Assembly: GCA_049664225.1 (NCBI GenBank)
Contig: JBATEX010000072.1
Location: 1 to 11,456, forward strand
DNA from: JAUVRX01 sp049664225
Lineage (GTDB): Bacteria; Acidobacteriota; Thermoanaerobaculia; Multivoradales; JAHEKO01
Length of the DNA stretch: 11,456 nt
Direction of reading: 5' to 3'
Positions 1 to 6,503 of the stretch are shown here, in pieces; position 1 is the stretch's first letter, and each line of letters opens with the position of its first letter. The position numbers and the translations under genes are program-made. The notes under the pieces are model-generated. The model had not been told where the DNA came from. It made no database searches and saw only the letters and a program-made list of their open reading frames with translations.

Positions 1-238
1 CTCGTGCGAGACACTGCGACTCGACCTCGCGATAGGCCGCCTCTCCTTCCTCCAAGAGAATCCGGCCGATCTCCATCGCTGCCTCGTGCTCCACGAGACG
101 GTCGATGTCGTAGTAGGTCAGCCCGAGATGGGCGGAGGCTCGATAGGTGACACTGCGCGTGAAGTCCGCCAGGTAGCCCGAGACCACGATCGGACCTGAC
201 AGCTGCACCTGCGGACCATACTCGTAGTAGTCGGACAT
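1..238 (-). CDS. Shikimate-kinase-like protein lacking a Walker A motif (partial, N-terminal 79 residues)
   Basis: The reading frame starts at ATG 238-236 and runs off the left edge. Residues 38-73 closely resemble the shikimate-binding part of shikimate kinases: LGL at 38-40, the D-x-D pair D44/D46, an acidic helix, then GEAAYREVE at 65-73 with the Arg normally used to bind shikimate (R70). The segment that should carry the P-loop (residues 21-40) has the family length, but the expected GxxGxGK(S/T) reads GYLADFTRS. The Gly-Lys-Ser/Thr core is therefore absent, and ATP binding by the usual route is doubtful. There are no stops in the visible part and the frame is intact, so a divergent or repurposed relative is as plausible as a decayed gene. 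No Shine-Dalgarno site precedes the ATG. A TAGACT box sits 7 nt upstream, but without a clear -35. The frame is also open further upstream, so the start is uncertain. Family resemblance is what I see; loss of kinase activity is inference. Confidence 0.6.
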   Translation of the reverse strand, partial: MSDYYEYGPQVQLSGPIVVSGYLADFTRSVTYRASAHLGLTYYDIDRLVEHEAAMEIGRILLEEGEAAYREVESQCLAR

Positions 239-339
239 GGACTGAAGTCTAAGTGATCTGGCGGACTGAGCGCCGACGATCGCGGCCGCAATCACCTGGA
301 CGATGGTACCGAGGCTCTGAGATAGGACTGCTGAAAGCG

Positions 340-903
340 CTATTCGTCCGGATCTTCACCCCATAGGCTGTCGAACGGATCCGGGAGCGGTGCGATCGGC
401 TCGGTCTTCGTGAAGTCGTAGAAGGTTGTCGTGCCCAGCTCCTGCGAAGAGCCGGTGGTCGTGCTGCCATCGCTGCCGCGGAAGTTGTGGTACTCGAAGG
501 GCCCCAGCCGCTGCGAAGTTCCCGTCGTCCTGCCCCCATCGTTGCTGCGGAAATTGTGATGGGTGAAGGGCCCGAGCTGCTGTGAGGTGCCGTTGGTGGT
601 CGTACCGTCACTGTTGCGGAAGTTGTGGTACTCGAAGGGCCCAAGCTGCTGTGTCGTGCCCGTGGTGAACTGCCCGTCACTGCCTCGAAACGTGTGGTAG
701 GTGAACGGCCCGAGCTGCTGGGAAGTGCCGGACCAGATCGTCGTATCGGTGCCACTGGTCACCCGGCCGTTGTAGAACGTCGTCGAGCCGAGCTGCTGAC
801 TCGTGCCGGACCCGGTCTCAGTGGTGGTCTGTGCCCCGGTTGGTCCTGTGACGATAGCAAGGCTGACCAGGGCTATGACGGCGATGGCAAGAGCTGTTCG
901 CAT
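340..903 (-). CDS. Exported protein with six tandem repeats of about 23 residues
   Basis: This encodes 187 residues. Residues 1-24 form a Sec signal peptide: MR, a hydrophobic stretch, then cleavage expected after A24 (TGA|QT). The mature part consists almost entirely of repeats that begin with GTSQQLG or a close variant at residues 33, 59, 82, 105, 128 and 151. The period is 23 residues after a first unit of 26. The four inner units read LGPF(T/E)(Y/H)H(N/T)F followed by a polar (G/N/S)(S/N)DG and a Thr/Gly linker. The first and last units instead carry LG(S/T)TTFY and look like end caps. The short tail (166-187) is acidic and proline-rich. Polar, aromatic, regularly spaced units suggest a small beta-solenoid or other extracellular repeat fold, but I do not recognise the family. 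The start is supported by AGGAGA at 912-917, 8 nt upstream of the ATG. It shares its strand with the flanking genes, but the 194-nt gap to the kinase argues for separate transcription. Confidence 0.8.
   Translation of the reverse strand: MRTALAIAVIALVSLAIVTGPTGAQTTTETGSGTSQQLGSTTFYNGRVTSGTDTTIWSGTSQQLGPFTYHTFRGSDGQFTTGTTQQLGPFEYHNFRNSDGTTTNGTSQQLGPFTHHNFRSNDGGRTTGTSQRLGPFEYHNFRGSDGSTTTGSSQELGTTTFYDFTKTEPIAPLPDPFDSLWGEDPDE
385..807 (-). repeat. In-gene tandem repeat, 69-bp period, six units
   Basis: This DNA encodes residues 33-173 of the exported repeat protein. The last five units are exactly 69 bp (23 codons) apart, and the first is 78 bp. Units are clearly diverged from each other at the DNA level while the protein motif GTSQQLGPF is kept. 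That pattern argues for selection on the protein rather than very recent slippage. Confidence 0.75.
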
Positions 904-1097
904 GGCATCTGTCTCCTATGAGAGTCGATGGGCGACCAAGCCAGAGGTCGAGTTCGGCCACGACTCATGGTCCCGCACCCCACTGTCAAGGGCTGTCAGT
1001 GTCCTGGGCCGGACCGAAGCCAACCTGCCTGCCTATCTGAATAGCAATCCCGATGCCGAGAAGAGTAGAGGAGGGGCCGGCGCCCGGGCAGCTGTTC

Positions 1098-3764
1098 CTA
1101 CCTTCGCTGCTCGAGCTCGGCGGGCCAGTTGACCACCAGGTTCAGCAGGTTGTCTCCCTGCTGAGCCTGACTCGGGACCACCAGCATGCGCTCGGCATCG
1201 GCTGTGATGGAAAACCAGGAGCCGCCGGCGGCGCTCGGCGCGATCGGAAAGAGGGGCTGGCTCTGGCCGATCTCGAAGGTGTCCCCGGTCGGGTCGACCT
1301 CGACCGACACCAGATCACCGGTCAACTCGGTATAGACGAGCTCTCGACCATCGGCCCGCCAGAACGCGTAGCTCGCAGGGTTGGTCGAGACCTGCCACCG
1401 GCGACCCGGTTCCGGGAAGGTCGATACGTAGACTTGCCAGTCTCCCGACTCAGTGGAGGTGTAGGCAATCCAGCGACCATCCGGCGAGATCATGCCAGCT
1501 GCCTCGTTGAACTCGGTCTGTCGAAATGGAAACGGCTCGCCACCTTCTTCTAGCGGTAAGACAAACAGGTCCATCTGGGTGTCTGGATTCGGAGTGGTGT
1601 AGGCGAGATAGCGTCCATCGGGAGAGATGCTCGTTGGGAACTTGTCGAGCTCCGATTCATACACGAGCTCGACCTCTCCGACGCCACCGACGGCCTTGCG
1701 ATAGATATCGCCGGTGCCATCACGATCCGAGTAGAAATAGAGGTACCGGCTGTCACTCGACCATGCCGGCCAGTACTCGACTCCCGGATCGAACGTGAAT
1801 CGGGTTCGCAGATCGCGCTCGATGTCCTGCATCCAGATGTCGTAGGAACCGCTCTCTTCGACCTGGACGACAGCAGCCATGGTGTCGTCGGGTGAGATGA
1901 TGGCCGCTCGGACGACTGCCGGCTCACCGAGGCTACCCGAGATCTGGCCGTTGCGGTCTCTCCACTCGATCGTGGTGCCGGCAACCGCCGAGCCGGTCTG
2001 ATAGAGCAGGAATCCGTTCTCCGAGGAGGAAAACACCGCCAGGGATGCGGCCGAGATCCGCAGGACATCTTCGGCCAGGGGAATCGCCTCCGCGGTGAAA
2101 TCGAGCTTGTCGGCGTCGAAGGGGCGAGCCATCAACGTCGTGTCGCGGACGAAGAGCAGATGGCCGGAGGCGAACTCGGCCTGAATCGGTGACTCGATGA
2201 CCGGACGCGGCTCATCACCGTCGAGGGAACCGGCCATGACGGTGCTCGGTTTGGAGCCGGCTCCCCGCGCCACGAACAGGAACCGCCGCCCATCGGGAAG
2301 GAATCGTGGGTGACGGTGCGAATTGTGGATCTCTTCGTCGATCTCGGTGATCGCCACCGACTCACCCCCTGCAGCCGAGACGCGATGGATCGGGTCCCCG
2401 GAGTTCGGTGTAAAGAGGATCACACCATCCCGATTCCAGGTTCCGCCCTTGCCATCGGTGGCATCGCAGAGAGTCAAGGGTGGTCCGCCGGCAGAGTCGA
2501 TCTTCTTGAGAGTGCCATCCTCCTGGGTGAAGAACCCCACCCAGCGGGAGTCGGGTGACCAGAACGGGTACTGGGCCCCTTCCGTACCCGACAGGAGATG
2601 CGCCTGTGACGCGCCCAGCGAGCGCACGTAAAGCCGCACGACGCCGTCGCTGTCGGTGGCCGAGAAAGCGATCATGGACCCATCGGGTGAAAAGACCGCA
2701 GGTCCCGGGTTGAGTCCGTTGAGGTGGAACCCGGCACTCTCCGGCGGCGGAATCGTCGCCTTGAGAATCGGTGGCGGAGGCTCGGGCCACAAGGCGAGGG
2801 CAGCGACGGCGATGGCGGCAAGCACAGCGAGCGCCCACGGCAGAGCGGCCCTCCATCGCGGCTGCTTCTGAGTCGCGGCCACGGCTGCAGGCGTCTCGAG
2901 TGCGAAGGCGGCTGGGTCGGCCATGTAGTCCTGGATGACCACCCGGGCATCGCCGATGGCCTGCAGGCGCTGCTTGGGGTCCTTGCGCATGCAGCGCTTG
3001 ATGAGCTCTGTAATCGGTCGGGGGAGATCGTCGGGCAGCTGGTCCCAGTCGGGGTCCTTTTGCAGGACGGCTGCGAGGACATGCGATACGGTCTCGCCGC
3101 CGAACTGCTGCTGGCCGCTGATCATCTCAGCGAGCACCACGCCGAACGACCAGACATCCGCGCGGCGGTCCGCCATCTGCGCTGATGCCTGCTCCGGGCT
3201 CATATAACCGGCGGTACCCATGATGAGCCCGGCCTGGGTTGCCGCGGCAGTCAGCGTGGGTGAATTCGCCATGTCACCCTGCTCTCGTTCCTCTTCCAGC
3301 GCCTTGGCCAGTCCGAAGTCCAGGACCTTGACCTGTCCATCGCTGGTGACCTTCACGTTGGCGGGCTTCAAGTCGCGATGGATGATCCCCTTTTCGTGCG
3401 CCGCCTCCACTGCCTCGGCAATCTGCAACGCGATCGGCAGGGCCTGGTCCAAGGGAACGGGTCCCTTCGCAATGCGCTCCTGCAGGGTTTCGCCCTCGGC
3501 CAATTGCATGATCAGCAGTTGGCGGCCGTCGACTTCCTCCAGGCCGTAGATCGCTGCGATGCTCGGGTGGTCGAGCGCGGCCAGCACCTTTGCCTCACGC
3601 TCGAAACGGGCCAGGCGCTCGGGATCGTTGGCGACGGCCTCGGGCAACACCTTGATCGCCACGTCGCGGCCCAGCTTGGTGTCCTCGGCACGATAGACCT
3701 CTCCCATGCCGCCCTCACCGAGCTTGGCGGTGATATTGAAACTAGACAGAGTCGTCCCGATCAT
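1098..3764 (-). CDS. Membrane Ser/Thr protein kinase with C-terminal TolB/PD40-like beta-propeller
   Basis: This 888-residue protein has a Hanks-type kinase domain at about residues 10-280. The glycine loop is GEGGMGEVY (16-24), the ATP lysine is K38 in VAIK, and the alpha-C glutamate is probably E57. The catalytic loop is HRDLKPAN (129-136), the metal site is DFG (149-151), and GTAGYMSPE (183-191) closes the activation segment. HRD, DFG and the lysine are all intact, so it should be active. A single hydrophobic helix (307-326) follows. The C-terminal 540 residues contain repeated SPDG or S-D-S-R blades, for example FSPDG at 358-362, as in TolB/PD40 propellers. The expected topology is a cytoplasmic kinase with an extracytoplasmic propeller sensor or binding domain. 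The ligand and substrates are unknown. AGGAGGT at 3768-3774 lies 4 nt before the ATG, which is tight but strong. The 5' end resembles the two relic sequences at 5184 and 6154. Confidence 0.95.
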   Translation of the reverse strand: MIGTTLSSFNITAKLGEGGMGEVYRAEDTKLGRDVAIKVLPEAVANDPERLARFEREAKVLAALDHPSIAAIYGLEEVDGRQLLIMQLAEGETLQERIAKGPVPLDQALPIALQIAEAVEAAHEKGIIHRDLKPANVKVTSDGQVKVLDFGLAKALEEEREQGDMANSPTLTAAATQAGLIMGTAGYMSPEQASAQMADRRADVWSFGVVLAEMISGQQQFGGETVSHVLAAVLQKDPDWDQLPDDLPRPITELIKRCMRKDPKQRLQAIGDARVVIQDYMADPAAFALETPAAVAATQKQPRWRAALPWALAVLAAIAVAALALWPEPPPPILKATIPPPESAGFHLNGLNPGPAVFSPDGSMIAFSATDSDGVVRLYVRSLGASQAHLLSGTEGAQYPFWSPDSRWVGFFTQEDGTLKKIDSAGGPPLTLCDATDGKGGTWNRDGVILFTPNSGDPIHRVSAAGGESVAITEIDEEIHNSHRHPRFLPDGRRFLFVARGAGSKPSTVMAGSLDGDEPRPVIESPIQAEFASGHLLFVRDTTLMARPFDADKLDFTAEAIPLAEDVLRISAASLAVFSSSENGFLLYQTGSAVAGTTIEWRDRNGQISGSLGEPAVVRAAIISPDDTMAAVVQVEESGSYDIWMQDIERDLRTRFTFDPGVEYWPAWSSDSRYLYFYSDRDGTGDIYRKAVGGVGEVELVYESELDKFPTSISPDGRYLAYTTPNPDTQMDLFVLPLEEGGEPFPFRQTEFNEAAGMISPDGRWIAYTSTESGDWQVYVSTFPEPGRRWQVSTNPASYAFWRADGRELVYTELTGDLVSVEVDPTGDTFEIGQSQPLFPIAPSAAGGSWFSITADAERMLVVPSQAQQGDNLLNLVVNWPAELEQRR

Positions 3765-3840
3765 CAGACCTCCTGAAGTACCCTCGCGCTACCTGCACGG
3801 AGATGTGCGGGGATTCTACACTGTGCTTCTAGTGAGTAGG

Positions 3841-3858
3841 GGCGGGGCAAGCCCCACC
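3841..3858 (-). terminator. CTTG hairpin directly after hicA
   Basis: Read on the minus strand this is GGTGGGGCTTGCCCCGCC. It can form an 8-bp stem, counting one U-G pair, closed by a C-UU-G tetraloop-like turn. It begins 2 nt after the hicA stop codon. There is no long U tract, so it may stop RNA degradation or act as a weak terminator rather than a classic one. The same core sequence follows the vapC stop at 7285 and lies inside the composite repeat at 8379. Confidence 0.5.
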
Positions 3859-3860
3859 TT

Positions 3861-4040
3861 TCAACTCAGGCCGAGCTGGGCCCGGATCAGCTCACAAAGG
3901 CTGTCTCTGATTTCGGAATGTCGTGGAACGGGAGCCGTTCTCCCGGTCGCAGGATTGAAGTACAAGTCGTGACGCTTCCCGTGTCGTTTGAGAGAGCACC
4001 CGGCGCGCCCTAGCTCTTGCAGGAAAGCGCGCCTCTTCAC
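3861..4040 (-). CDS. hicA: HicA-family mRNA interferase toxin, GTG start
   Basis: This is a 59-residue product starting at GTG 4040-4038; its first base positions overlap the hicB stop in a GTGA arrangement. The sequence contains the HicA hallmarks: a basic N-terminus with an early helix, then GCSLKRHGKRHDLYFNP (14-30) and the short-motif region GRTAPVPRHSEI (33-44). A C-terminal helix ends ELIRAQLGL. H24, in the G-K-R-H stretch, is the likely catalytic histidine by analogy with the Gly-Ser-His region of other HicA toxins. HicA proteins have a dsRBD-like fold and cleave mRNA until neutralised by HicB. The length is normal for the family. No separate ribosome site is needed if translation is coupled to hicB. 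The order antitoxin-then-toxin is the reverse of the classical hicAB operon but is known in other HicBA loci. Confidence 0.85.
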   Translation of the reverse strand: MKRRAFLQELGRAGCSLKRHGKRHDLYFNPATGRTAPVPRHSEIRDSLCELIRAQLGLS

Positions 4041-4246
4041 ACCTCGACCTCGATCTCCTTGCAGTGCGTCTCGTGTGAAGTCTTCGGTGGCGCCTGATCG
4101 CTGGCTACCAGTTCGTAGGCGTCGCGGATGTTCTGCTCCAACTCTTCCAGGGTCTCACCCTGACTGAAGACTCCGGGCACCTCCTGTAGGCGCCCAACGA
4201 ACCACTCCTCGTCACGCCAGTACTCGAGGGTGAAGGACTTTCGCAT
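4037..4246 (-). CDS. hicB: HicB-family antitoxin
   Basis: This encodes 69 residues from ATG 4246. An ATG 21 nt further upstream is in frame, but GGAGGT at 4256-4261 lies 9 nt before the chosen codon and would sit inside the longer version. The protein has the partial RNase-H-like HicB fold: a first strand FTLEYWRDEEWFVGRL, then the signature EVPGVFSQGETLEELEQNIRDAYEL, which matches the P-G-x-x-(S/T)-x-G-x(T)-x-E-E-A-x-x-N-x-x-(E/D)-A pattern of HicB. The tail KEIEVEV is acidic. There is no C-terminal DNA-binding domain, so this short form may rely on another part or partner for autoregulation. It is the first gene of a two-gene operon with hicA, overlapping it by 4 nt. Its role is to block HicA nuclease activity by direct binding. 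Confidence 0.88.
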   Translation of the reverse strand: MRKSFTLEYWRDEEWFVGRLQEVPGVFSQGETLEELEQNIRDAYELVASDQAPPKTSHETHCKEIEVEV

Positions 4247-4261
4247 GATGTTGTGACCTCC

Positions 4262-4468
4262 ACCCATGATTGTAATGTCTAGGTTGCAGCCACGATTGTT
4301 ACGATCTATTTCAGATAGGCCGTGGCGACACTCCCGAGTATCAAACCGGCCGGCCCCTCACCCCCCCAAGCAGATCGTCAGCGAGCTCCGTGTTACCGCA
4401 TTTGGGGCACTCGACGTGGCCTTCCTGTCTGATCGACGAAGGCGAGGGGCCGCCCGATCGTCACTACC
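4262..4468. other. Intergenic stretch with no supported gene
   Basis: Together with the terminator and the tail before 4570, this separates hicB from the NTF2-like gene by 323 bp. The right part of hicB's upstream side is AT-richer and contains TACAAT on the minus strand close to hicB, a candidate -10 without a convincing -35. A minus-strand frame open from 4460 to 4341 encodes a CPKCG motif but has no usable start. I treat it as a possible zinc-ribbon relic rather than a gene. Confidence 0.4.
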
Positions 4469-4503
4469 GAAAAAGGAAACGAGTGGCCCTCTCGGGCCAC
4501 TCG
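4469..4503 (-). terminator. Intrinsic terminator of the NTF2-like gene
   Basis: Positions 4480-4489 and 4494-4503 form a perfect 10-bp stem (CGAGTGGCCC / GGGCCACTCG) with a 4-nt loop. Read on the minus strand the stem is followed by TTTCCTTTTTC. It lies 66 nt beyond the stop codon of the gene at 4570-5025 and should end its transcript before hicB. The plus-strand side has no U tract, so it is directional. Confidence 0.88.
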
Positions 4504-4569
4504 CGGAAGACCGTTTGTGATGCCCGGTCTCCTACTATTTGTCGTGGGTGGTACAGACAGCGGGAAGGA

Positions 4570-5025
4570 TCAGTTGACCGGAGCGAAGTTGGCGTGCACC
4601 AGCTTCCAGGCGCCGTCGATCTTGGCGTAGACGCGAGTCGACTTGGCCAGATTGGGCTCGACCTCGCCGTCTACGGTCATGCCCGATCCGATGAAGTTAT
4701 AGGTCAGGATCGCCACGTCGCCGTACACCTGGACCTTGGCATTCACCATGTCCGACACCAGGGTTTTCGCTTCTCCCATATCGGCAGCTCGGTAGAGAGT
4801 GGCGTTGAGCTCCTTGCCGTCGAGCCGAGTCGGGTAGCCAGCGTTGAACTCGGTGTAATCGTCGGCGAGAAAGGAAATCTGCTTGGCGGTGTCCTTCGCG
4901 ATGCCCGCGGCCCACTGGGCCTTGGCGAGGGCGATGACCTCATCCGCAACCTTGTCGTGGCTGTCCGCATAAACGGGAAGACCGATCATCAGGGATAGAA
5001 CGAGTACGAAAATTACATTGCGCAT
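4570..5025 (-). CDS. Exported NTF2-like protein (DUF4440/SnoaL-like)
   Basis: The product is 151 residues. Residues 1-20 form a signal peptide (hydrophobic VIFVLVLSLMIGL, cleavage expected after VYA). The mature part follows the NTF2-like pattern of DUF4440 and SnoaL-like proteins. There is an N-terminal helix with EVIALAKAQWAAGIAKDTAKQISFLADDYTEF, a strand with a small-residue turn, VQVYGDVAILTYNF in the middle, and the typical closing strands STRVYAKIDGAWKLVHANFAPV. The fold makes a cone-shaped pocket. Members range from enzymes to ligand-binding proteins, so the activity cannot be read from sequence. AAGGAG lies 7 nt before ATG 5025. The gene appears monocistronic, with its own terminator at 4469-4503. 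Upstream is a perfect inverted repeat at 5107-5122. Confidence 0.85.
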   Translation of the reverse strand: MRNVIFVLVLSLMIGLPVYADSHDKVADEVIALAKAQWAAGIAKDTAKQISFLADDYTEFNAGYPTRLDGKELNATLYRAADMGEAKTLVSDMVNAKVQVYGDVAILTYNFIGSGMTVDGEVEPNLAKSTRVYAKIDGAWKLVHANFAPVN

Positions 5026-5106
5026 ATAGCATCTCCTTGGGTTGTGGCGAGCACACGCGTCTCGATGGCACCCGAAACGGTGCCTGAAACTGCGATGCCG
5101 CCGGAA

Positions 5107-5122
5107 TGTCAGTTGACTGACA
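5107..5122. promoter_or_regulatory. Inverted repeat between the NTF2-like gene and the kinase relic
   Basis: TGTCAGT-TG-ACTGACA has 7-bp perfect arms with a 2-bp centre. It lies 81 nt upstream of the NTF2-like start and 80 nt before the kinase relic start. The size and symmetry fit a dimeric repressor or activator site. No cognate regulator is present in the window. Confidence 0.4.
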
Positions 5123-5183
5123 GTGCGCGGACTGTATCACCCTGGGCAATTGAAAGATACTCGGATACTGCTCGCTCGACCTG

Positions 5184-5262
5184 CAGGTTAGAATCACTCG
5201 ACTTGATCGGCAAGACGCTCTCCCACTACCGAATCACCGCCAAGCTGGGCGAAGGCGGAAGT
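5184..5262 (+). pseudogene. Relic of a Ser/Thr kinase 5' end (copy 1)
   Basis: From TTG 5203 the plus strand reads LIGKTLSHYRITAKLGEGG, matching the first 19 residues of the intact kinase at 3764 (MIGTTLSSFNITAKLGEGG). After GEGG the similarity stops, and the frame runs into sequence antisense to the neighbouring gene. No lysine, HRD or DFG motif follows. The homology continues upstream of the start (CAGGTTAGAATCAC), shared with copy 2 at 6154. The two 75-bp copies match at about 61 of 75 positions by hand count. A TAGAAT box ends 8 nt before the TTG. This is therefore a promoter-proximal kinase fragment, not a gene with a plausible product. Confidence 0.75.
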
Positions 5263-5280
5263 CCTGACCATGATCGCCGA

Positions 5281-6090
5281 TCAGGGGTGAGACGCCCCCG
5301 GGTCGCTGGTCCGCACCCGGATCCGGCCGCGGACGGGCCGATGATCGGAAAGGGCACGCTCCTCCAGGACCTCGCCTCCGAGGGGCGCGAGCCGCAGTCC
5401 ATGGCCGCTTCGCACGAGAATGTGATCGATGTCGACACTCGGCGCGCGGGCATTCCAACTCGGCCCGGGCGCCTCGACCGGCTCGAACCCGGCGGCAAAG
5501 AACGCCTTCATGGTGCGGCTGTCGGGGGTGTCGTTGAAGTCCCCGGCCACAATCATCGGTAGATCGAGAGTCTCGAGCTCGGCCAGCAGGGCGCGGGCCT
5601 GGGCGTAGCGGAAGGTGTCGTCCTTCGTCCAGTTCAGGTGGAGGTTGACTGCAAGCAGCGGCCGCGCGAGTACCTCGACCTCGCGCAAGAGTGCCACCCT
5701 CGGCTCGTCTCCGTCGGGAAGTCTCACCGACCGAGTCTCTCGAACCGGCAACGAGCTGAGCGTTCCCAGGCCGTAGCGGCCGCCCTGGTAGGGCATGAAC
5801 GATCCGAAGGCGGCATCCATCGCAGTCATCCGGCCCAGCAAGGCGATCTGGTCGACCCCTTCCGAGCGCTCGCAGCCCTCATCGACTTCCTGCAGGAAGA
5901 CGACATCGGCGTCCTGCTCCGAGATGTACCTGCCCTTGGCTTCCAGATTGAGCTCGCCCTCGGCGCTGGCGCCGTGCAGGATGTTCCAGGTGAGGATGGT
6001 CAGCTCCACACTCTCAGGCTGGCGCGCCCGACCCGTTGTGCAGGCGGTGAGCAGCAGGAGCAAGGGAGCGAGGCGAGCGATGTCTCTCAT
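5281..6090 (-). CDS. Lipoprotein of the endonuclease/exonuclease/phosphatase (EEP) family
   Basis: The predicted product is 269 residues from ATG 6090. An ATG at 6231 is in frame, but its extra 47 codons are antisense to the kinase relic and look non-coding. The chosen start gives a lipoprotein signal, LLLLLTAC with lipobox C17. The EEP catalytic set is complete: TWNILHG (34-40, N36), LQEVD (66-70, E68), NLHLN (149-153, H151), GDFND (183-187, D184/N186), D220/D222 in SVDIDHI, and SDHRP (248-252, H250). It should be an active metal-dependent phosphodiesterase anchored in the cell envelope. Family members cut DNA, RNA, inositol phosphates or sphingomyelin, and the substrate here is not readable. 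No clear Shine-Dalgarno site is visible. It lies between two direct copies of a kinase 5' fragment and opposes them in orientation. Confidence 0.88.
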   Translation of the reverse strand: MRDIARLAPLLLLLTACTTGRARQPESVELTILTWNILHGASAEGELNLEAKGRYISEQDADVVFLQEVDEGCERSEGVDQIALLGRMTAMDAAFGSFMPYQGGRYGLGTLSSLPVRETRSVRLPDGDEPRVALLREVEVLARPLLAVNLHLNWTKDDTFRYAQARALLAELETLDLPMIVAGDFNDTPDSRTMKAFFAAGFEPVEAPGPSWNARAPSVDIDHILVRSGHGLRLAPLGGEVLEERALSDHRPVRGRIRVRTSDPGASHP

Positions 6091-6153
6091 GGGCGGGTCC
6101 CGGGCGGTGACGACGAGAGGATATCCGACCGGCAAGAGTCCACCCCGTCCTCT

Positions 6154-6421
6154 CAGGTTAGAATCACGCCACTTGATCCGTACCACCATCTCCCACTTCC
6201 GTGTCACCGCCAGACTCGGCGAAGGCGGCACGGGGGAGGACTATTGCGCCGAAGACATCGAGCTCGAAGTGCTGAGCGCCGGGACCACCGACGCCGGCTT
6301 CTACTACGCCGCCAATCTCGACCAGCTACCCCTCTCCGGTTTCACGGTCATCGCACTGCCCATGAAGATCAAGGGCGGCAGCGGCGGTCCCTTGCGGATC
6401 GTCGCCGTGCTTGGCGACTGA
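6154..6421 (+). pseudogene. Chimeric relic: kinase 5' end joined to a cyclase-family C-terminus (copy 2)
   Basis: From TTG 6173 the frame reads like a Hanks kinase N-terminus (LIRTTISHFRVTARLGEGG, then TGEDYCAEDIELE). It keeps the GEGGxGExYxAED order but then loses all kinase similarity. From about 6290 it reads YYAANLDQLPLSGFTVIALP and then MKIKGGSGGPLRIVAVL before a TGA at 6419-6421. That tail resembles the C-terminal end of cyclase/kynurenine-formamidase-type metal hydrolases, which finish with an A-N-L-x-x-L-P and G-G-S-G-G-P-x-R signature. Both parents lack their catalytic centres, so the product would be inactive. The first 75 bp pair with the copy at 5184. The cyclase assignment is from memory of the family and not searched. 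Confidence 0.6.
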
Positions 6422-6468
6422 GGAGAACGGTTGAAGCGGCTGGCGTCTCGGCCCCACAGGCCGCTAAA

Positions 6469-6497
6469 TTGACCTGTATGACTCTTCAGGTCAAAAT
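6469..6497 (+). promoter_or_regulatory. Promoter with overlapping operator for phd-vapC
   Basis: TTGACC (6469-6474), a 17-bp spacer and CAAAAT (6492-6497) form a sigma70-type promoter. An inverted repeat TTGACCTG-N10-CAGGTCAA (6469-6476 and 6487-6494) covers the -35 and reaches into the -10, as expected for an autorepressed antitoxin operon. Only 6 nt separate the -10 from the ATG, so transcription should begin at or near the start codon. Confidence 0.6.
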
Positions 6498-6503
6498 AGG
6501 CTC

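Noticed and set aside
984..989. Perfect TTGACA on the minus strand upstream of the repeat-protein gene as a promoter -35
   Set aside because: At 17 bp spacing the -10 position reads GAGTCG, a poor match, so I could not support a promoter there.
1098..3764. Several long plus-strand and alternative-frame ORFs across the kinase gene
   Set aside because: They are shadows of a GC-rich coding sequence and show no domain features, whereas the minus-strand frame has complete kinase motifs.
4341..4460. Minus-strand frame with a CPKCGN zinc-ribbon-like motif
   Set aside because: It has no start codon between its bounding stops, only one Cys pair and no ribosome site. At most it is a relic.
6091..6231. 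Longer start for the EEP protein at 6231
   Set aside because: It would add residues antisense to the kinase relic and bury the lipoprotein signal that begins at ATG 6090.
6431..6445. Possible decayed copy of module 1 (14 of 15 bases match the first bases of module 1)
   Set aside because: Similarity ends after 15 bp, so chance cannot be excluded without genome-wide copies.
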